NCBI GenBank assembly: GCA_025559845.1
Contig: CP048471.1
Coordinates: 248,001-312,000 of the forward strand
Source of the DNA: Agrobacterium tumefaciens
GTDB lineage: Bacteria; Pseudomonadota; Alphaproteobacteria; Rhizobiales; Rhizobiaceae
Length of the DNA: 64,000 nt
Reading direction: 5' to 3'
Each line of letters begins with the position of its first letter. Within the stretch, counting starts at the first letter, position 1. The position numbers were made by a program, and so were the translations under genes. Positions 26,312 to 36,384 of the stretch are shown here, piece by piece. The notes under the pieces were generated by a model. The model did no database searches and was not told the DNA's origin. It worked only from the letters and a program-made list of their open reading frames with translations.

Positions 26312-27469
26312 ATGGCCTTCAAATGGTTTGCGAGAATTGCCAAGGCAGGAATGGTCCTGGGCGGCTGCACTCTTGTTTTCATGTATCTCGATCCCACTCG
26401 TGGCACGGTCGATGCCAATGAACGGGTCAAGGATATCGTCGCGTCCGTATCCGCATCACAGGCAAGCGGACCGCTTGAGCTGGCACAAACTGAAGTGACG
26501 AGTGTCGAGCCGGTTTCGATGGCAGAGCGTCTGCGCGTCAGTGGTGAGCTTCAGCCGATCAGCCGGGTAGTGATGCGGGCAAGAAGCGCCGGCAAGGTCC
26601 TCGGACTAGCCGTTCGCGAAGGCGAGCGCGTCAGGGCTGGCGATGTCGTTCTTCGCTTCGAGACGGATGATCTTCAATCGACGCTGTTGCAACGTGAAAG
26701 CGACCGCGACGCTGCCGAGGCCGAACTGACACTTGCCGTGCAGGCACTGAGCCGGATCGAACAGCTGGATGCAAAGAACGTCACGTCGAAAGAGCAACTG
26801 GAAAAAGCCAGAAGGGACGTCGCCGCGAACACATCTAAGGTGCAGAGCCTTTCGGCGCAGGTCGATATCGCCCGCGTCGCGCTGCGCGATGCGGACGTTA
26901 CCGCCACCTTCGACGGCATTGTTGCGAGCCGCGCGGTCGAGGCGGGTTCGCGGGTCAGCGCGGATGCCGAACTGCTGACTATCGTCGATACCAGCACTCT
27001 CGAGGCGAAGGTCGTTGTCTCAACCCGCGATGTCGCACGCGTGGCTGCAGGGCAGACAGCCGAACTTCAGATCGACGGGATGGAAGGACAAACGATCCTC
27101 GGCGAGGTCGCCCGCATCAATCCGGTCGCGGACAATGGGACTCGGTTCGTCCCTGTCTATCTGCGCCTTTCCAATCGCGACGGACGGCTCTGGGGCGGGA
27201 TGTTCGCGACGGGCTCGATCCTCGTTCGGGAAAAGGCCGGCGCCCTTGTCGTCCCGGCGATATCCCTGCGCAAGGACGAGACCGGCGACTATGTTCTGAA
27301 GCTGCACAGCGGCCATCTTCGACGCCAACGGGTTACGGTTGGACAGGCCTGGAACGGCGGTAGCCTGATCGAGATTGCCGACGGCCTGGTCGATGGCGAC
27401 ACGATCGTGACCGCGCTGCTGCCAGAGCTGAAGCCGGATGTCGCCGTGACCGTCAACAAGGCCGGCTGA
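26312..27469 (+). CDS. RND efflux periplasmic adaptor (membrane fusion protein)
   Basis: 385 residues from ATG 26312, after GAGGAAGGG; a GTG at 26303 lies within that site. An N-terminal hydrophobic anchor (AGMVLGGCTLVFMYL) is followed by the barrel-sandwich halves (RVVMRARSAGKVLGLAVREGERVRAGDVVLRFE and DADVTATFDGIVASRAVEAGSRVSADAELL by span), a coiled-coil hairpin between them rich in Glu/Ala, and a beta-barrel domain. It bridges the pump to an outer-membrane channel. One base separates its stop from the pump start, so they form one operon. Confidence 0.92.
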   Translation: MAFKWFARIAKAGMVLGGCTLVFMYLDPTRGTVDANERVKDIVASVSASQASGPLELAQTEVTSVEPVSMAERLRVSGELQPISRVVMRARSAGKVLGLAVREGERVRAGDVVLRFETDDLQSTLLQRESDRDAAEAELTLAVQALSRIEQLDAKNVTSKEQLEKARRDVAANTSKVQSLSAQVDIARVALRDADVTATFDGIVASRAVEAGSRVSADAELLTIVDTSTLEAKVVVSTRDVARVAAGQTAELQIDGMEGQTILGEVARINPVADNGTRFVPVYLRLSNRDGRLWGGMFATGSILVREKAGALVVPAISLRKDETGDYVLKLHSGHLRRQRVTVGQAWNGGSLIEIADGLVDGDTIVTALLPELKPDVAVTVNKAG

Positions 27470-27470
27470 C

Positions 27471-30400
27471 ATGTTCCTGACCCGCATCTCCGTCATCCAT
27501 CCCGTCTTCACCACCATGATGATGGTAGCCCTGCTGGTGATGGGCGTCTTCTCGTTTCAGCGGCTGGGGCTCGACCAGTATCCCAATGTCGACGTTCCGA
27601 TCGTCGTGGTGATGACGACCTATCCCGGCGCGACACCGGAAACTGTCGAGACGGAAGTCACCCGTCCCATTGAGGACGCGTTGAATGCCATCAGCGGCCT
27701 CGACGAGATTACCTCGACCTCCTACGAGGGACGCTCTGTCGTCACGGCAAGTTTTAAGCTCGAGGTTCAGGGCGCGGTGGCCGCGCAGGATGTGCGAGAC
27801 AAAGTGGCGGCCCTTGAAGCCGGATTCCCGGAAGATGTCGACAAGCCAATCGTCTCGCGGTTCAATCCGTCCGATCAGCCGATCCTGTCCATCGCCATCA
27901 GTTCGACGTCGCTGGACGTCCCTGCCCTGACGACGATCGCTGATCAGCGCGTTGTCCGACAGTTGACCACCATCTCTGGCGTCGGTCAGGCGACGCTGGT
28001 AGGCGGCCAGAAGCGCCAGATCGACGTCGCCATCGACGATACGCGGATGCGCGCGCTGAGCGTTGGCATTAACGATGTGATCAATGCACTTAAATCGGGC
28101 AACAAGAACAGTCCGGCTGGCAGCGTTATCAGCACCTTCTCCGAACGGACTATTCAAATTCAAGGTCGGATCGAGCAGCCGCGAGACCTGCTCGACATGG
28201 TCGTCGCCCGTCACGGCGGGGGCCCGGTCTACCTGCGTGACGTCGCGACCGTCTCGGATGGTGCGGCCGACGCCGAGAGCCGGGCGCTCTATAATGGCGA
28301 AACGGCGCTCGCCATCGATATCGTGAAGGTCCAGGACGCCAATACGGTGCAGGTGGTGGCAGACGTCAACGCGCGTCTCGACCACCTCAACGCGGAACTC
28401 GCGTCGCAGAACGTACAGTTGCGCGTTGTTACCGATGCCTCGACGGCCATTCAGGAGTCCGTTTCCCAGGTTCAGGCGACGCTAATCGAGGGCACAGCAC
28501 TCGCCGTTGCGATCGTTTTCCTGTTCCTTAACTCCTGGCGCAGCACCGTCATCACCGGCCTGACACTGCCGATCGCCATGCTCGGAACGCTGGCGGTCAT
28601 CAGCTTCCTCGGCTTCACACTCAACACGCTGAGCCTGCTGGCGTTGACGCTCTCGATCGGTATCCTCGTGGATGATGCCATCGTCGTGCGCGAGAACATC
28701 ACGCGGCATCTTCACATGGGCAAGTCACACATTCGCGCGGCGCTGGACGGCACCAACGAGATCGGGCTTGCGGTGATCGCCACGACCCTGACGATCGTCG
28801 CGGTGTTCCTGCCGGTCGCCTTCATGGACGGTATCGTGGGGCGCTTTTTCTACGAATTCGGCGTGACGGTCTCCGCCGCCGTGCTCATCTCGCTCTTCGT
28901 TGCCTTCACGCTTGATCCGATGCTGTCCAGCGTCTGGTACGATCCCGATGCGCAGCCGGACGCGAAGCGCGGACCCGTCGGCCGTTTGGTCGCGCGCTTC
29001 GATCACGGCTTCGAATGGCTGGCCGGTCAGTATCGGCATGTGATCGGCTGGACTTTGCGCCACCGTCTCGTGACGCTTCTTGCAACCGTCGGCATCTTTA
29101 TTGGCAGCCTGTTCATGGTGCCGCTGGTCGGCGCGGAGTTCGTGCCCGGCGCCGACGAGGGCCGGTTCCAGATCAACGTCACCGCGCCGGTCGGCTCCTC
29201 CCTCGACTACACCGCGACGAAAGTGCGCCAGGTCGAGAACGCGCTCAGGGAGTTCCCCGAGGTCGAGACGATCTATTCGACGATCAACACGGGCGGGACG
29301 GTCGGCAAGCATCGCGCCGCCGTGCTGGTGCGCCTCGTTCCTCTCGAGCAGCGTAAACGAACCCCACTCATGCTGGCAAATCCGATCCGCGAGCGGCTGT
29401 CCGTCATTCCGGGCATCGAGATCGCCATCGTGCAGGAAGGGTTCGGCGGCGGGGACAGCCCCATCCAGTTAAGCGTGCTTGGAGACGACCGCGCGGTCAT
29501 CGAGAAAATCGCCTCAGATCTTGCCGACGACATGCGCAGGATACCGGGCATGGTCGACGTGAATTCGAGCGCGAGGGAAGTGACCTTCATCCTTTCGGTG
29601 CGCCTGAAGCGCGAGGCGGCGAGCGATCTCGGCATGACCAGATCCGATCTTGCCGCCTCACTCTCGCCGCTTATCGGCGGCGAGGAGGTTTCAAACTGGA
29701 CGGATACCACGGGCGAGACCTACGAGATTGTCGTGCGCCTGCCGAGCGAGCAACGCGCCGATGCGGCGATGATCGGCGAGCTTATGCTGACGACCGGGCG
29801 AACGGATGAAAATGGAGCGCCGATCCTGGTCCAGGTCGATCAGGTCGCCGATATCAAGGCCGTCCCGGCGGCTTCCGAAATCCGCCGCCTCGACAATCGC
29901 CGGGAGGTGCTGGTGTCCGCCGATGTATCGGGCCGCACGCTCGGCGACGTGACCAGCGAATTGCAGACGCTGATCGCCAACCGAGATTTGCCCGAAGGCT
30001 ACCTCATCCGCTTTGGCGGGGAATCGGAGAACATGCAGGAAACAATGGGGCATATGGTGACGGCACTCGCGATGGCGGTGATCTTCATCTATCTGGTATT
30101 GGCCTCGCAGTTCAGTAGTTTCCTGCAACCGCTTGCCATCATGGCAGCCCTGCCCCTCTCGCTCGTCGGCGTGCTTCTCGGACTCCTGATCGCCGGAAGC
30201 ACAATCAACATGTTCTCGCTGATCGGCTTCATCATGCTGATGGGCCTCGTCACCAAGAACGGCATCCTGCTGGTCGACTTCGCCAATCAGGAGCGCCGGC
30301 GCGGTCTTTCTCTCAACGACGCCCTGATCAGCGCTGTCGCCATCCGCTTCCGCCCGATCGTCATGACAACTCTAGCTATGATCTTCGGCATGATCCCGCT

Positions 30401-30647
30401 CGGGATGGCGGTGGCTGGCGGCGGTGCGCAGCGCGCTCCCATGGCCCATGCCGTGATCGGTGGGCTGATCAGTTCCACCGTCCTGACCCTGTTCGTAGTG
30501 CCGATGATCCTTTCCTATATCGACAGCATCACGCGGCGCCTGGCCCGCTTCATGCCGAAAGCGCCCGACGATCATGGTGATCAAACACCGCACTCCGGCA
30601 CGCAGGGCAGCTACATCGAACAGCAGCCGGGCTCTGCAACATCCTGA
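27471..30647 (+). CDS. RND efflux transporter permease (HAE1-like)
   Basis: 1058 residues, full length for a proton-driven tripartite pump subunit. Twelve membrane helices with two large periplasmic loops. TM4 carries the proton-relay pair in [13 protein letters not shown]; the family start [16 protein letters not shown]... and [21 protein letters not shown] are typical. TM10-12 include [16 protein letters not shown] and [18 protein letters not shown]. It follows the adaptor by one base. No outer-membrane factor is nearby, so it must use a channel encoded elsewhere. Exports drugs, detergents or lipids; substrate unknown. Confidence 0.94.
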   Translation: MFLTRISVIHPVFTTMMMVALLVMGVFSFQRLGLDQYPNVDVPIVVVMTTYPGATPETVETEVTRPIEDALNAISGLDEITSTSYEGRSVVTASFKLEVQGAVAAQDVRDKVAALEAGFPEDVDKPIVSRFNPSDQPILSIAISSTSLDVPALTTIADQRVVRQLTTISGVGQATLVGGQKRQIDVAIDDTRMRALSVGINDVINALKSGNKNSPAGSVISTFSERTIQIQGRIEQPRDLLDMVVARHGGGPVYLRDVATVSDGAADAESRALYNGETALAIDIVKVQDANTVQVVADVNARLDHLNAELASQNVQLRVVTDASTAIQESVSQVQATLIEGTALAVAIVFLFLNSWRSTVITGLTLPIAMLGTLAVISFLGFTLNTLSLLALTLSIGILVDDAIVVRENITRHLHMGKSHIRAALDGTNEIGLAVIATTLTIVAVFLPVAFMDGIVGRFFYEFGVTVSAAVLISLFVAFTLDPMLSSVWYDPDAQPDAKRGPVGRLVARFDHGFEWLAGQYRHVIGWTLRHRLVTLLATVGIFIGSLFMVPLVGAEFVPGADEGRFQINVTAPVGSSLDYTATKVRQVENALREFPEVETIYSTINTGGTVGKHRAAVLVRLVPLEQRKRTPLMLANPIRERLSVIPGIEIAIVQEGFGGGDSPIQLSVLGDDRAVIEKIASDLADDMRRIPGMVDVNSSAREVTFILSVRLKREAASDLGMTRSDLAASLSPLIGGEEVSNWTDTTGETYEIVVRLPSEQRADAAMIGELMLTTGRTDENGAPILVQVDQVADIKAVPAASEIRRLDNRREVLVSADVSGRTLGDVTSELQTLIANRDLPEGYLIRFGGESENMQETMGHMVTALAMAVIFIYLVLASQFSSFLQPLAIMAALPLSLVGVLLGLLIAGSTINMFSLIGFIMLMGLVTKNGILLVDFANQERRRGLSLNDALISAVAIRFRPIVMTTLAMIFGMIPLGMAVAGGGAQRAPMAHAVIGGLISSTVLTLFVVPMILSYIDSITRRLARFMPKAPDDHGDQTPHSGTQGSYIEQQPGSATS

Positions 30648-30699
30648 CCCGCCGGGACCGACAAAAAGGCGGCAAATGTGGGAAAGGCGTCGTTTGAAA

Positions 30700-31257
30700 A
30701 GTAACCTTCGTGGCCGTGATCGTTCTGGTGACTACGGCGTTCGTCTTTTTGATCATGCCCTATCACGGCGCCATGCTGTGGCCACGATCGATACGATCCT
30801 ATTCTATCCTATGCATGAAATTCTCTGCCGGTGGTTCGGCGGACGTAGGAGCCTTGCCGCGGCCGCCAGGTCATCCGCTTTGTCCTGCATCGCCCCCGTA
30901 TCGTTCTCGGACCGCTGGCTGATGAAGCTACGCGGCTCTAAAGTCCCTTAAGCCAGCGAGAGTTTGACGCCGTCCAGATCTTGCAGCGAATCCGCGATGC
31001 CTTGCCCTCCCCCATCGTCTATGTTCCGGACACATTCAAATCGGCGATCTGGACCAGATCCTGCAAATGTTGCATCCGTGACGAAGGCGACAGTCAAGGG
31101 TAACCGGCTTATTGCGTCGATGGAGGGCATCATCGGCGGATCGAGCTTCCCGCTGAAACGCATTGGCGCTGCCTTTTTGGCGAGAGCATTGGCGGCGCTG
31201 ATGTCGCTTCTTCAGGTCATTAGTGCGGCGCTGGTCTTAATCCCGGCAGATTTCTAA
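30700..31257 (+). pseudogene. AI-2E-family transporter, heavily decayed
   Basis: Pieces of one protein appear in changing frames: VAVIVLVTTAFVFLIMPYHGAMLW (from about 30710), then frameshifted LFYPMHEILCRWFGGRRSLAAAA (about 30802-30870), LADEATRLY (about 30915), QREFDAVQILQRIRDALPSP (about 30957-31016), IGDLDQILQML with a stop, TKATVKGNRLIAS (about 31081-31119), and ARALAALMSLLQ (about 31180-31216). The order and wording match the multi-helix AI-2E (YdiK/TqsA-like) transporter family. At least four indels and internal stops make it inactive. It lies just after the RND operon. Confidence 0.7.
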
Positions 31258-31380
31258 CCTGATCGGCAAGGATCTTAGCCCGTCCGATTTTCGCTGTTTG
31301 GCGTGAGCGGCTTTGCGCTAAGATCAGTCATTACCGCCTTGTTCGTGGCGGCCAAGTCCTCATTTGCCCTTGAGAACACG

Positions 31381-31488
31381 TCACCTGAGCAGTAAAATAC
31401 TTAAAGGCCCAGCCACCAGGATGGCAAGAACGATGGCCGGATAGAGATATTGTAGAAAAAGGCGGACAATGTTGCTTGCGAATTTCAT
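31381..31488 (-). CDS. Possible 35-residue single-span membrane protein
   Basis: A small frame encoding MKFASNIVRLFLQYLYPAIV followed by a hydrophobic stretch ending SILLLR: a basic N-terminus, one membrane helix and a final Arg. Located directly after a 13-bp hairpin. The ribosome site is weak (AGG at -7), and no family is known to me, so this is a tentative small protein. The rest of 31258-31576 holds no other supported gene. Confidence 0.35.
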   Translation of the reverse strand: MKFASNIVRLFLQYLYPAIVLAILVAGPLSILLLR

Positions 31489-31490
31489 AG

Positions 31491-31523
31491 GCCTACACCT
31501 GATAGAGATCATCAGGTGTAGGC
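31491..31523. repeat. Perfect 13-bp inverted repeat, 7-base spacer
   Basis: GCCTACACCTGAT (31491-31503) and ATCAGGTGTAGGC (31511-31523) with AGAGATC between. It is downstream of the DUF1080-like gene and just upstream of the tiny membrane ORF. There is no T-run on either side, so it is either a rho-independent-like structure without tail, an mRNA-stabilising hairpin or a dimeric operator. Confidence 0.8.
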
Positions 31524-31576
31524 TGAGCTTTCCGCATTGCCGTAACATGACGGGCCCTTGGCCTGTCCAATTTTTT

Positions 31577-32275
31577 TCAAGGAGCAGGGGTTACCTTCAG
31601 GTTTCGGAAATAGGCCAGCGTCCCGGATTCCAGCCAGACGCCCACGCCGCCTCGTTGACCAGCTCCCAGTTTTAGATCGCTGACAATCAAAGCAGGTCGT
31701 TCATTACCGTCGAGATAGAGTTCTGCCCTTTCTCCGGATACGAGGATCTTCATGTGGATCCATCGTCCTAGGTCAAGCTCCGCGTAGCTCTCGTATTTTT
31801 CAGGAGATTCCTGCCTCAGCCTGTCGAAACGATAGTCTGGGTATGCTACATACTGCACACTGTGGTTGCGCCGCACCTGATCGCCCGCGGTACTGTTCGT
31901 CGGGCGCAGGTAGATGCTTTCAAAGCGGCCGTCCTTGTCGATACGGAAAGTAAGGCCGACAAAGCCACGTGCGTATGCTGGAGCATTCTCAACCAGTTCA
32001 CTTGCCACTTCGATCTCGATGACGCCATCACCAAAATCTAGAGGCAGCCATGCCATGAAGTCCCGGTCCGAAAGCTTTTCCTTCTGCGGGTCTTGGATAG
32101 CCTCAGATGGCATCGCCATCCTGAAGGCTGGTTCACCCTTGTAGCTCGACTGTTCGAGCGAAACACCCGAAAGAGTGAAGTCGCCAACGGCGGGTGATGC
32201 AGAAGTTCCTGCTGAGTGGCCTTCGGCCGCAAAAAGCATTCCGATGGCGAGTGGCACTGTACGTACGAAATTCAT
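31577..32275 (-). CDS. Exported DUF1080-like (laminin-G/concanavalin fold) protein
   Basis: 232 residues from ATG 32275, preceded by CTGGAGGAACACA; a longer frame to 32386 lacks such a site. Signal peptide MNFVRTVPLAIGMLFAAEGHSAG, then a beta-rich domain with FRMAMPSEAI, DFGDGVIEIEVASEL, GFVGLTFRIDKDGRFESIYLRPTN, GRWIHMKILVSGERAELYLDG and LAYFRNLKVTPAP in order, the pattern of 3-keto-glycoside-hydrolase-type DUF1080 domains. It probably sits in the periplasm and binds or cleaves a glycan; no catalytic residues can be assigned from sequence alone. Confidence 0.75.
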   Translation of the reverse strand: MNFVRTVPLAIGMLFAAEGHSAGTSASPAVGDFTLSGVSLEQSSYKGEPAFRMAMPSEAIQDPQKEKLSDRDFMAWLPLDFGDGVIEIEVASELVENAPAYARGFVGLTFRIDKDGRFESIYLRPTNSTAGDQVRRNHSVQYVAYPDYRFDRLRQESPEKYESYAELDLGRWIHMKILVSGERAELYLDGNERPALIVSDLKLGAGQRGGVGVWLESGTLAYFRNLKVTPAP

Positions 32276-32392
32276 TGTGTTCCTCCAGTTGCGTATCGCA
32301 GCCAAAACGTAAGTTAAGCGCAGTTCCACGATAATTTGCTTAGGCTGCAAGCCTGATGGACCGCAAAATTGCTTTCCATCAGGCATCTTCTG

Positions 32393-33019
32393 TCAAACGC
32401 GAACCCAGGCAGGCGCTACCGTCGGGCCCATACCGAGGAAAAAGCCGAAGTGGATGTTCATCTCTCCTATCGGTTCTAGAAAGCGGCTGTTGCTCAACGG
32501 GCCGGCATTGATAGGCTCGAACGACAACGTCTCAGCCAATTTGCGCACCTTCGCCGTTGCGTCCTCATCATCGCCAGCCACAAACACTTGCAGCGTCTTG
32601 CCCGTCCGGGCCTCCGGCGAAATCAGGCCCGCAAATATCGTGTTAAATGCTTTCACGACATGGGCACCACCTGCGAGCTTCTGAATTTCCTCGGAAGCGG
32701 ACGTCGTGTGACCCAGGAGCAATTCCTTGTAGTCGGCAGTGATCGGGTTGGTGATGTCGATCAGGATTTTGCCCTTCAGGTCCCCGGCTTCTGCCAGAAC
32801 TGGAGCGACGGCCTGGTACGGCAGCGCCAACAAAACAACATCCGCAAGCTTTATAGCAGCGGCGATACCCCCGCCTTCAACATGCGAGCCGATTTCGGCG
32901 GCAAGTGATGCGGCCTTGGCCGGATCCCGGTGACCCATGACGACATCAACGCCTCGAGCAGCAAATGCCCGGGCAAATCCAGAGCCCATGTTCCCTGTTC
33001 CAATGACTGCGACTTTCAT
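32393..33019 (-). CDS. NADP-binding oxidoreductase (F420-dependent NADP reductase-like)
   Basis: 208 residues. The N-terminus KVAVIGTGNMGSGFARAFA is a Rossmann nucleotide site with a preference for NADP (GHRDPAKAASLA after the second strand). DVVLLALPYQAV, ILIDITNPI and HVVKAFNTIFAGL follow in the order of the NADP oxidoreductase coenzyme-F420-dependent family (the F420 partner is doubtful in this organism). I chose ATG 33019, with AGAGGAT 8 bases before; ATG 33025 is the alternative. Divergent from the LysR gene at 33117, its probable regulator. Confidence 0.85.
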   Translation of the reverse strand: MKVAVIGTGNMGSGFARAFAARGVDVVMGHRDPAKAASLAAEIGSHVEGGGIAAAIKLADVVLLALPYQAVAPVLAEAGDLKGKILIDITNPITADYKELLLGHTTSASEEIQKLAGGAHVVKAFNTIFAGLISPEARTGKTLQVFVAGDDEDATAKVRKLAETLSFEPINAGPLSNSRFLEPIGEMNIHFGFFLGMGPTVAPAWVRV

Positions 33020-33116
33020 TTCCATATCCTCTCTTTTCGACTAAAGACACTTTGCCTCTGAAACAAAATAAGATAAATCGCACGATCATCGCATCACTTG
33101 AAACGGAATGTTTTGA

Positions 33117-34016
33117 ATGGATCGTCTGACTGGGATGGAAGTGTTTGTCAGAGCCGTGGACTGCGGCTCATTCAGCGCCGCGGCCGAAGCATTGCAGATG
33201 TCATCTCAGCTTGTCGGCAAACATGTCCAGAAGCTTGAGCAGCACCTGGGTGTCCAGCTTCTCCATCGCTCGACGCGTAGACAGAGTCTGACCGATTTCG
33301 GACGGATCTTCTACGAGCGCGCAAAAATCATTCTGGCCGAGGTCGAGACAGCCGAGAGCATGGCGGCAGAAACGCGCGCAGTGCCGGCAGGACGCCTGCG
33401 CATAAATGCCCCTGTGAGCTTCGGCATGCGTAGCCTTTCCCCACTCCTCCCCCAATTCCTGAAGCTGTACCCGGAAGTGTCTGTTGAACTGACACTGGCC
33501 AACCGCGCGGTGGACCTGATCGACGAAGGCTATGACGCAGTGTTTAGGGTTGGAGAGCTCTTGGACAGCGGGTTAATCGCTAGACGGCTTTCACCATATC
33601 AACTGGCTCTTTGCGCATCGCCCAGATATCTGGCGAAAGCACCGCCACTGACGTCGCCGCAAGACTTGACACGGCACGAATGCCTTGGATTCTCCCATAC
33701 GGCACTGCGCACCCACTGGACCTTTGATGGCCCGGACGGCCGGCAGGTCATCCCCGTCACAAGTCGGCTTGTGGCAGATCATGGCGAGCCCTTGCTTTGC
33801 GCGGCTTTGGAAGGCTTGGGGATTATGTTGCAGCCGTTAGAACTTGTGCGCGACTATCTCGCCGATGGTCAGTTGGTCGAGCTCCTTCCGGACTACGTGG
33901 TGCCGACCCGGCCCTTGCACATCCTCTACGCGCCGGATCGACGACTGACGCCAAAACTGAGAAGCTTCCTAGATTTCGCCGTCGCGAATTTCTGTGCTGA
34001 TGTTGGCGACTGTTGA
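33117..34016 (+). CDS. LysR-family transcriptional regulator
   Basis: 299 residues. HTH in MEVFVRAVDCGSFSAAAEALQMSSQLVGKHVQKLEQHLGVQLLHRSTRR (residues 6-54), effector domain with RLRINAPVSFGMRSL and DLIDEGYDAVFRVGELLDSGLIAR, typical of the group that controls oxidoreductase genes. Divergent from the NADP oxidoreductase (97 bp shared region). Immediately upstream of a second LysR gene. Confidence 0.92.
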   Translation: MDRLTGMEVFVRAVDCGSFSAAAEALQMSSQLVGKHVQKLEQHLGVQLLHRSTRRQSLTDFGRIFYERAKIILAEVETAESMAAETRAVPAGRLRINAPVSFGMRSLSPLLPQFLKLYPEVSVELTLANRAVDLIDEGYDAVFRVGELLDSGLIARRLSPYQLALCASPRYLAKAPPLTSPQDLTRHECLGFSHTALRTHWTFDGPDGRQVIPVTSRLVADHGEPLLCAALEGLGIMLQPLELVRDYLADGQLVELLPDYVVPTRPLHILYAPDRRLTPKLRSFLDFAVANFCADVGDC

Positions 34017-34047
34017 CGACGCAGGGGCCGCCCGATTCATGTAAAGG

Positions 34048-34974
34048 ATGAGTGCCTTGGACCGACTTGAATGCGACCGCATGTTTGTAGCGGTTATAGA
34101 TACGGGCAGCTTCGCAGCCGCAGCTGCCCGTTTGGGAACGAGCACCGGGCAAGCGTCGAAACTCGTATCACGGCTCGAGAAAGAGCTAGGTGTACAGCTC
34201 CTCATGCGTACGACCAGGGCATTGTCGCTGTCGGAGGTCGGTAGGGCTTATTACGAACGGATAAAGGCCCTTATAGATGATTTCGATTCTCTCGATGCGT
34301 CTGTGCGTAATGCGTCTGGCGCGCCTTCAGGCAGACTGCGGATCACGGCACCCATCACATTTGGCACGACCCAATTGACGCCAGTGCTCATTTCGTTTGC
34401 CGCAGTCTACCCGGATATTCAACTGGACATCAGTTTTTCCGATCGAGTCGTCAATCTTGTCGACGAAGGATTCGATGCAGCAGTCAGGATCGGCCAGCCA
34501 ACCGATAGCAGCCTGATCGCACGGAAGCTCTGTGCCGCAAGAATTGTCCTCGTGGCGTCTCCGTCGTATCTGGATGCCAGGGGCATACCGACCCTCCCCG
34601 GTGAGCTTGTCGACCACGACTGCATCATAGACACGAATTTTCGAGACCCGCTATCATGGCGATTCAGGATAGATAACAAGCGGCAACCCGTCGGCACCGA
34701 CGTCCGCGGGCGCCTGCATTTTTCCAATGCCGAAGCATGTGTCGCAGCCGCCGACGCTGGGCTGGGGATTGCTCGTGTTCCGAGTTTTGTCGCTGGAGCC
34801 AGACTACGGGCAGGATCGATCAAACCCGTTCTCGGCCGATATGAGGATGAGCCCCTGGGCCTTTATGTAGTGTTTCCGCCAAGCCGGCACTTGGCGCTCA
34901 AGGTCAGAGTGCTGGTTGATTTCCTGGCCGATGCCTATCGCGGGAAGCCTTCGTGGGATGATGCCTGGAGTTGA
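34048..34974 (+). CDS. LysR-family transcriptional regulator, likely controlling the quinone operon
   Basis: 308 residues. HTH in DRMFVAVIDTGSFAAAAARLGTSTGQASKLVSRLEKELGVQLLMRTTR, effector domain RLRITAPITFGTTQLTP, VVNLVDEGFDAAVRIGQ. The ATG at 34048 has AAAGG directly before it; a TTG at 34057 has better spacing and gives the more usual start of the family, so the start is uncertain. It is same-strand and 105 bp upstream of the DoxX-VOC-GST-esterase-flavoprotein operon, so it likely regulates that operon (inference). Confidence 0.9.
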   Translation: MSALDRLECDRMFVAVIDTGSFAAAAARLGTSTGQASKLVSRLEKELGVQLLMRTTRALSLSEVGRAYYERIKALIDDFDSLDASVRNASGAPSGRLRITAPITFGTTQLTPVLISFAAVYPDIQLDISFSDRVVNLVDEGFDAAVRIGQPTDSSLIARKLCAARIVLVASPSYLDARGIPTLPGELVDHDCIIDTNFRDPLSWRFRIDNKRQPVGTDVRGRLHFSNAEACVAAADAGLGIARVPSFVAGARLRAGSIKPVLGRYEDEPLGLYVVFPPSRHLALKVRVLVDFLADAYRGKPSWDDAWS

Positions 34975-35078
34975 TTGATTCCAATTTGGAATCAATTAGC
35001 CTCCTCTTGATGGGATAATCATCGATAGGGAATTGAGACATATTCCGGTCAGAGATTAACCCAATGAGAGTTTAAATC

Positions 35079-35486
35079 ATGATCGACACTCGTACTGCCC
35101 CCTACGCAGCGCTACTCCTGCGCGTCGCCCTTGGCCTGCTTTTCCTTGCCCATGCCGGGCTCAAGATCTTTGTCTTCACGCCGAATGGAACCGCTGGCTT
35201 CTTTGCCTCGCTTGGCCTTCCGGGCTGGCTCGCATACGTCACGATCCTTTGGGAACTGGCGGGCGCTGCCGCGCTGATCTTGGGCATCTGGCCGCGTCTC
35301 GCAGCCATCGCCGTCATTCCGGTGCTGCTCGGTGCGATTTTCACCGTTCACGGCAAGGCCGGTTTCTTTTTCGATAACCCGACTGGCGGCTGGGAATTCC
35401 CAGTTTTCTGGATCGTCGGCCTGATTGTCCTGGCACTGATCGGTGATGGCGCAAAGGCACTGTGCCCGACCCCAGTTCGCAAGTAA
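35079..35486 (+). CDS. DoxX-family membrane protein
   Basis: 135 residues with four hydrophobic helices: LLLRVALGLLFLAHAGLKIF, YVTILWELAGAAALILGIWP, IAVIPVLLGAIFTVHG and FWIVGLIVLALIGDG, typical DoxX/MhqP size and pattern. In Bacillus, MhqP sits in the quinone-resistance operon; the neighbours here (VOC dioxygenase, hydroquinone reductase, carboxylesterase) match that theme. Exact role unknown. First gene of the five-gene operon ending at 39004. Confidence 0.85.
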   Translation: MIDTRTAPYAALLLRVALGLLFLAHAGLKIFVFTPNGTAGFFASLGLPGWLAYVTILWELAGAAALILGIWPRLAAIAVIPVLLGAIFTVHGKAGFFFDNPTGGWEFPVFWIVGLIVLALIGDGAKALCPTPVRK

Positions 35487-35514
35487 CCTTTACGCCATTC
35501 GAACGGAAGCAACC

Positions 35515-36381
35515 ATGAGCACGGCACATAGTTTGAAGACTGGCATCGGCAAAGTGAGCTTGTCGGTCAATGACCTTGACCGTGTGAGCGGCTTCTACCA
35601 GGAGGCCGTCGGCCTCCACCTGCTTAACAATGATGCATCGACCGCGGAACTTGGCGTCGATGGAAAGACGCTACTCGAACTGCGGCGTGATACGACAGCG
35701 CGCCGCCGCTCGCCGCGCGAGGCCGGATTGTTTCACACGGCCTTCCTGCTTCCCTCCCGCGCCGATCTCGGCCGCTGGATCAAGCACGCGATGAAAACCC
35801 GGCCGCCAGTGGTGGGCGCTTCAGATCACGGCGTGAGCGAAGCCCTCTACCTGTCCGATCCGGAAGGCAACGGCGTCGAGATCTACTCGGACCGACCAGT
35901 CCTCTCATGGCAATGGAAAGATGGTCTTTTGCATATGCCAAGCGACGAACTCGATATCGATGCCGTCGTCGCTACAAGCGGTGGCGAAGACTGGAATGGT
36001 TTTCCCGAGGGATCAACGGTCGGCCACGTGCATCTGCAGGTCGGTGCGATTCCCGCTGCGGAGACTTTCTATAGCAACGTGCTCGGCTTTGCAGTCACAT
36101 CACGATATCCCGGTGGGACATTCTATGGTGCCGATGGTTACCATCATCACCTCGCAACGAATATATGGAATAGCCGCGGCACCGGCGCACGCAGCTATCC
36201 AAGCACAGGTCTCGCAAATATTGAGATCGTCGCAAGCGAGGATTTTCGGTTATCCGTCAGCGCCAAATCGACAGAAGCCAAAATTTCAACAGCCGAGAAG
36301 CAAATGGGTCTGACATTGAACGATCCTTGGGGTACCGAGATCAGCATCATTGCACCGGCACCCCAGAATATCCAGGAGTAA
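35515..36381 (+). CDS. VOC-family ring-cleaving dioxygenase-like protein
   Basis: 288 residues from ATG 35515 (MSTAHSLKTGIGK). Two glyoxalase/extradiol-type modules: KVSLSVNDLDRVSGFYQEAVGLHLL with ELGVDGKTLLELR and LFHTAFLLP, then VGHVHLQVGAIPAAETFYSNVLGFAVTSRYPG. Metal ligands would be the His in LFHTAF/HVHL and Glu in GVEIYSD. Resembles MhqO/CatE-type dioxygenases acting on hydroquinones or catechols. Follows the DoxX gene by 28 bp. Ring cleavage of a quinol is inferred from family and context. Confidence 0.85.
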   Translation: MSTAHSLKTGIGKVSLSVNDLDRVSGFYQEAVGLHLLNNDASTAELGVDGKTLLELRRDTTARRRSPREAGLFHTAFLLPSRADLGRWIKHAMKTRPPVVGASDHGVSEALYLSDPEGNGVEIYSDRPVLSWQWKDGLLHMPSDELDIDAVVATSGGEDWNGFPEGSTVGHVHLQVGAIPAAETFYSNVLGFAVTSRYPGGTFYGADGYHHHLATNIWNSRGTGARSYPSTGLANIEIVASEDFRLSVSAKSTEAKISTAEKQMGLTLNDPWGTEISIIAPAPQNIQE

Positions 36382-36384
36382 GCA

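Noticed and set aside
27453..28385. 310-codon minus-strand ORF inside the RND pump gene
   Set aside because: Antisense shadow rich in His/Arg/Asp without domain features.
31491..31523. Rho-independent terminator
   Set aside because: The stem is strong but no T-run follows on either strand.
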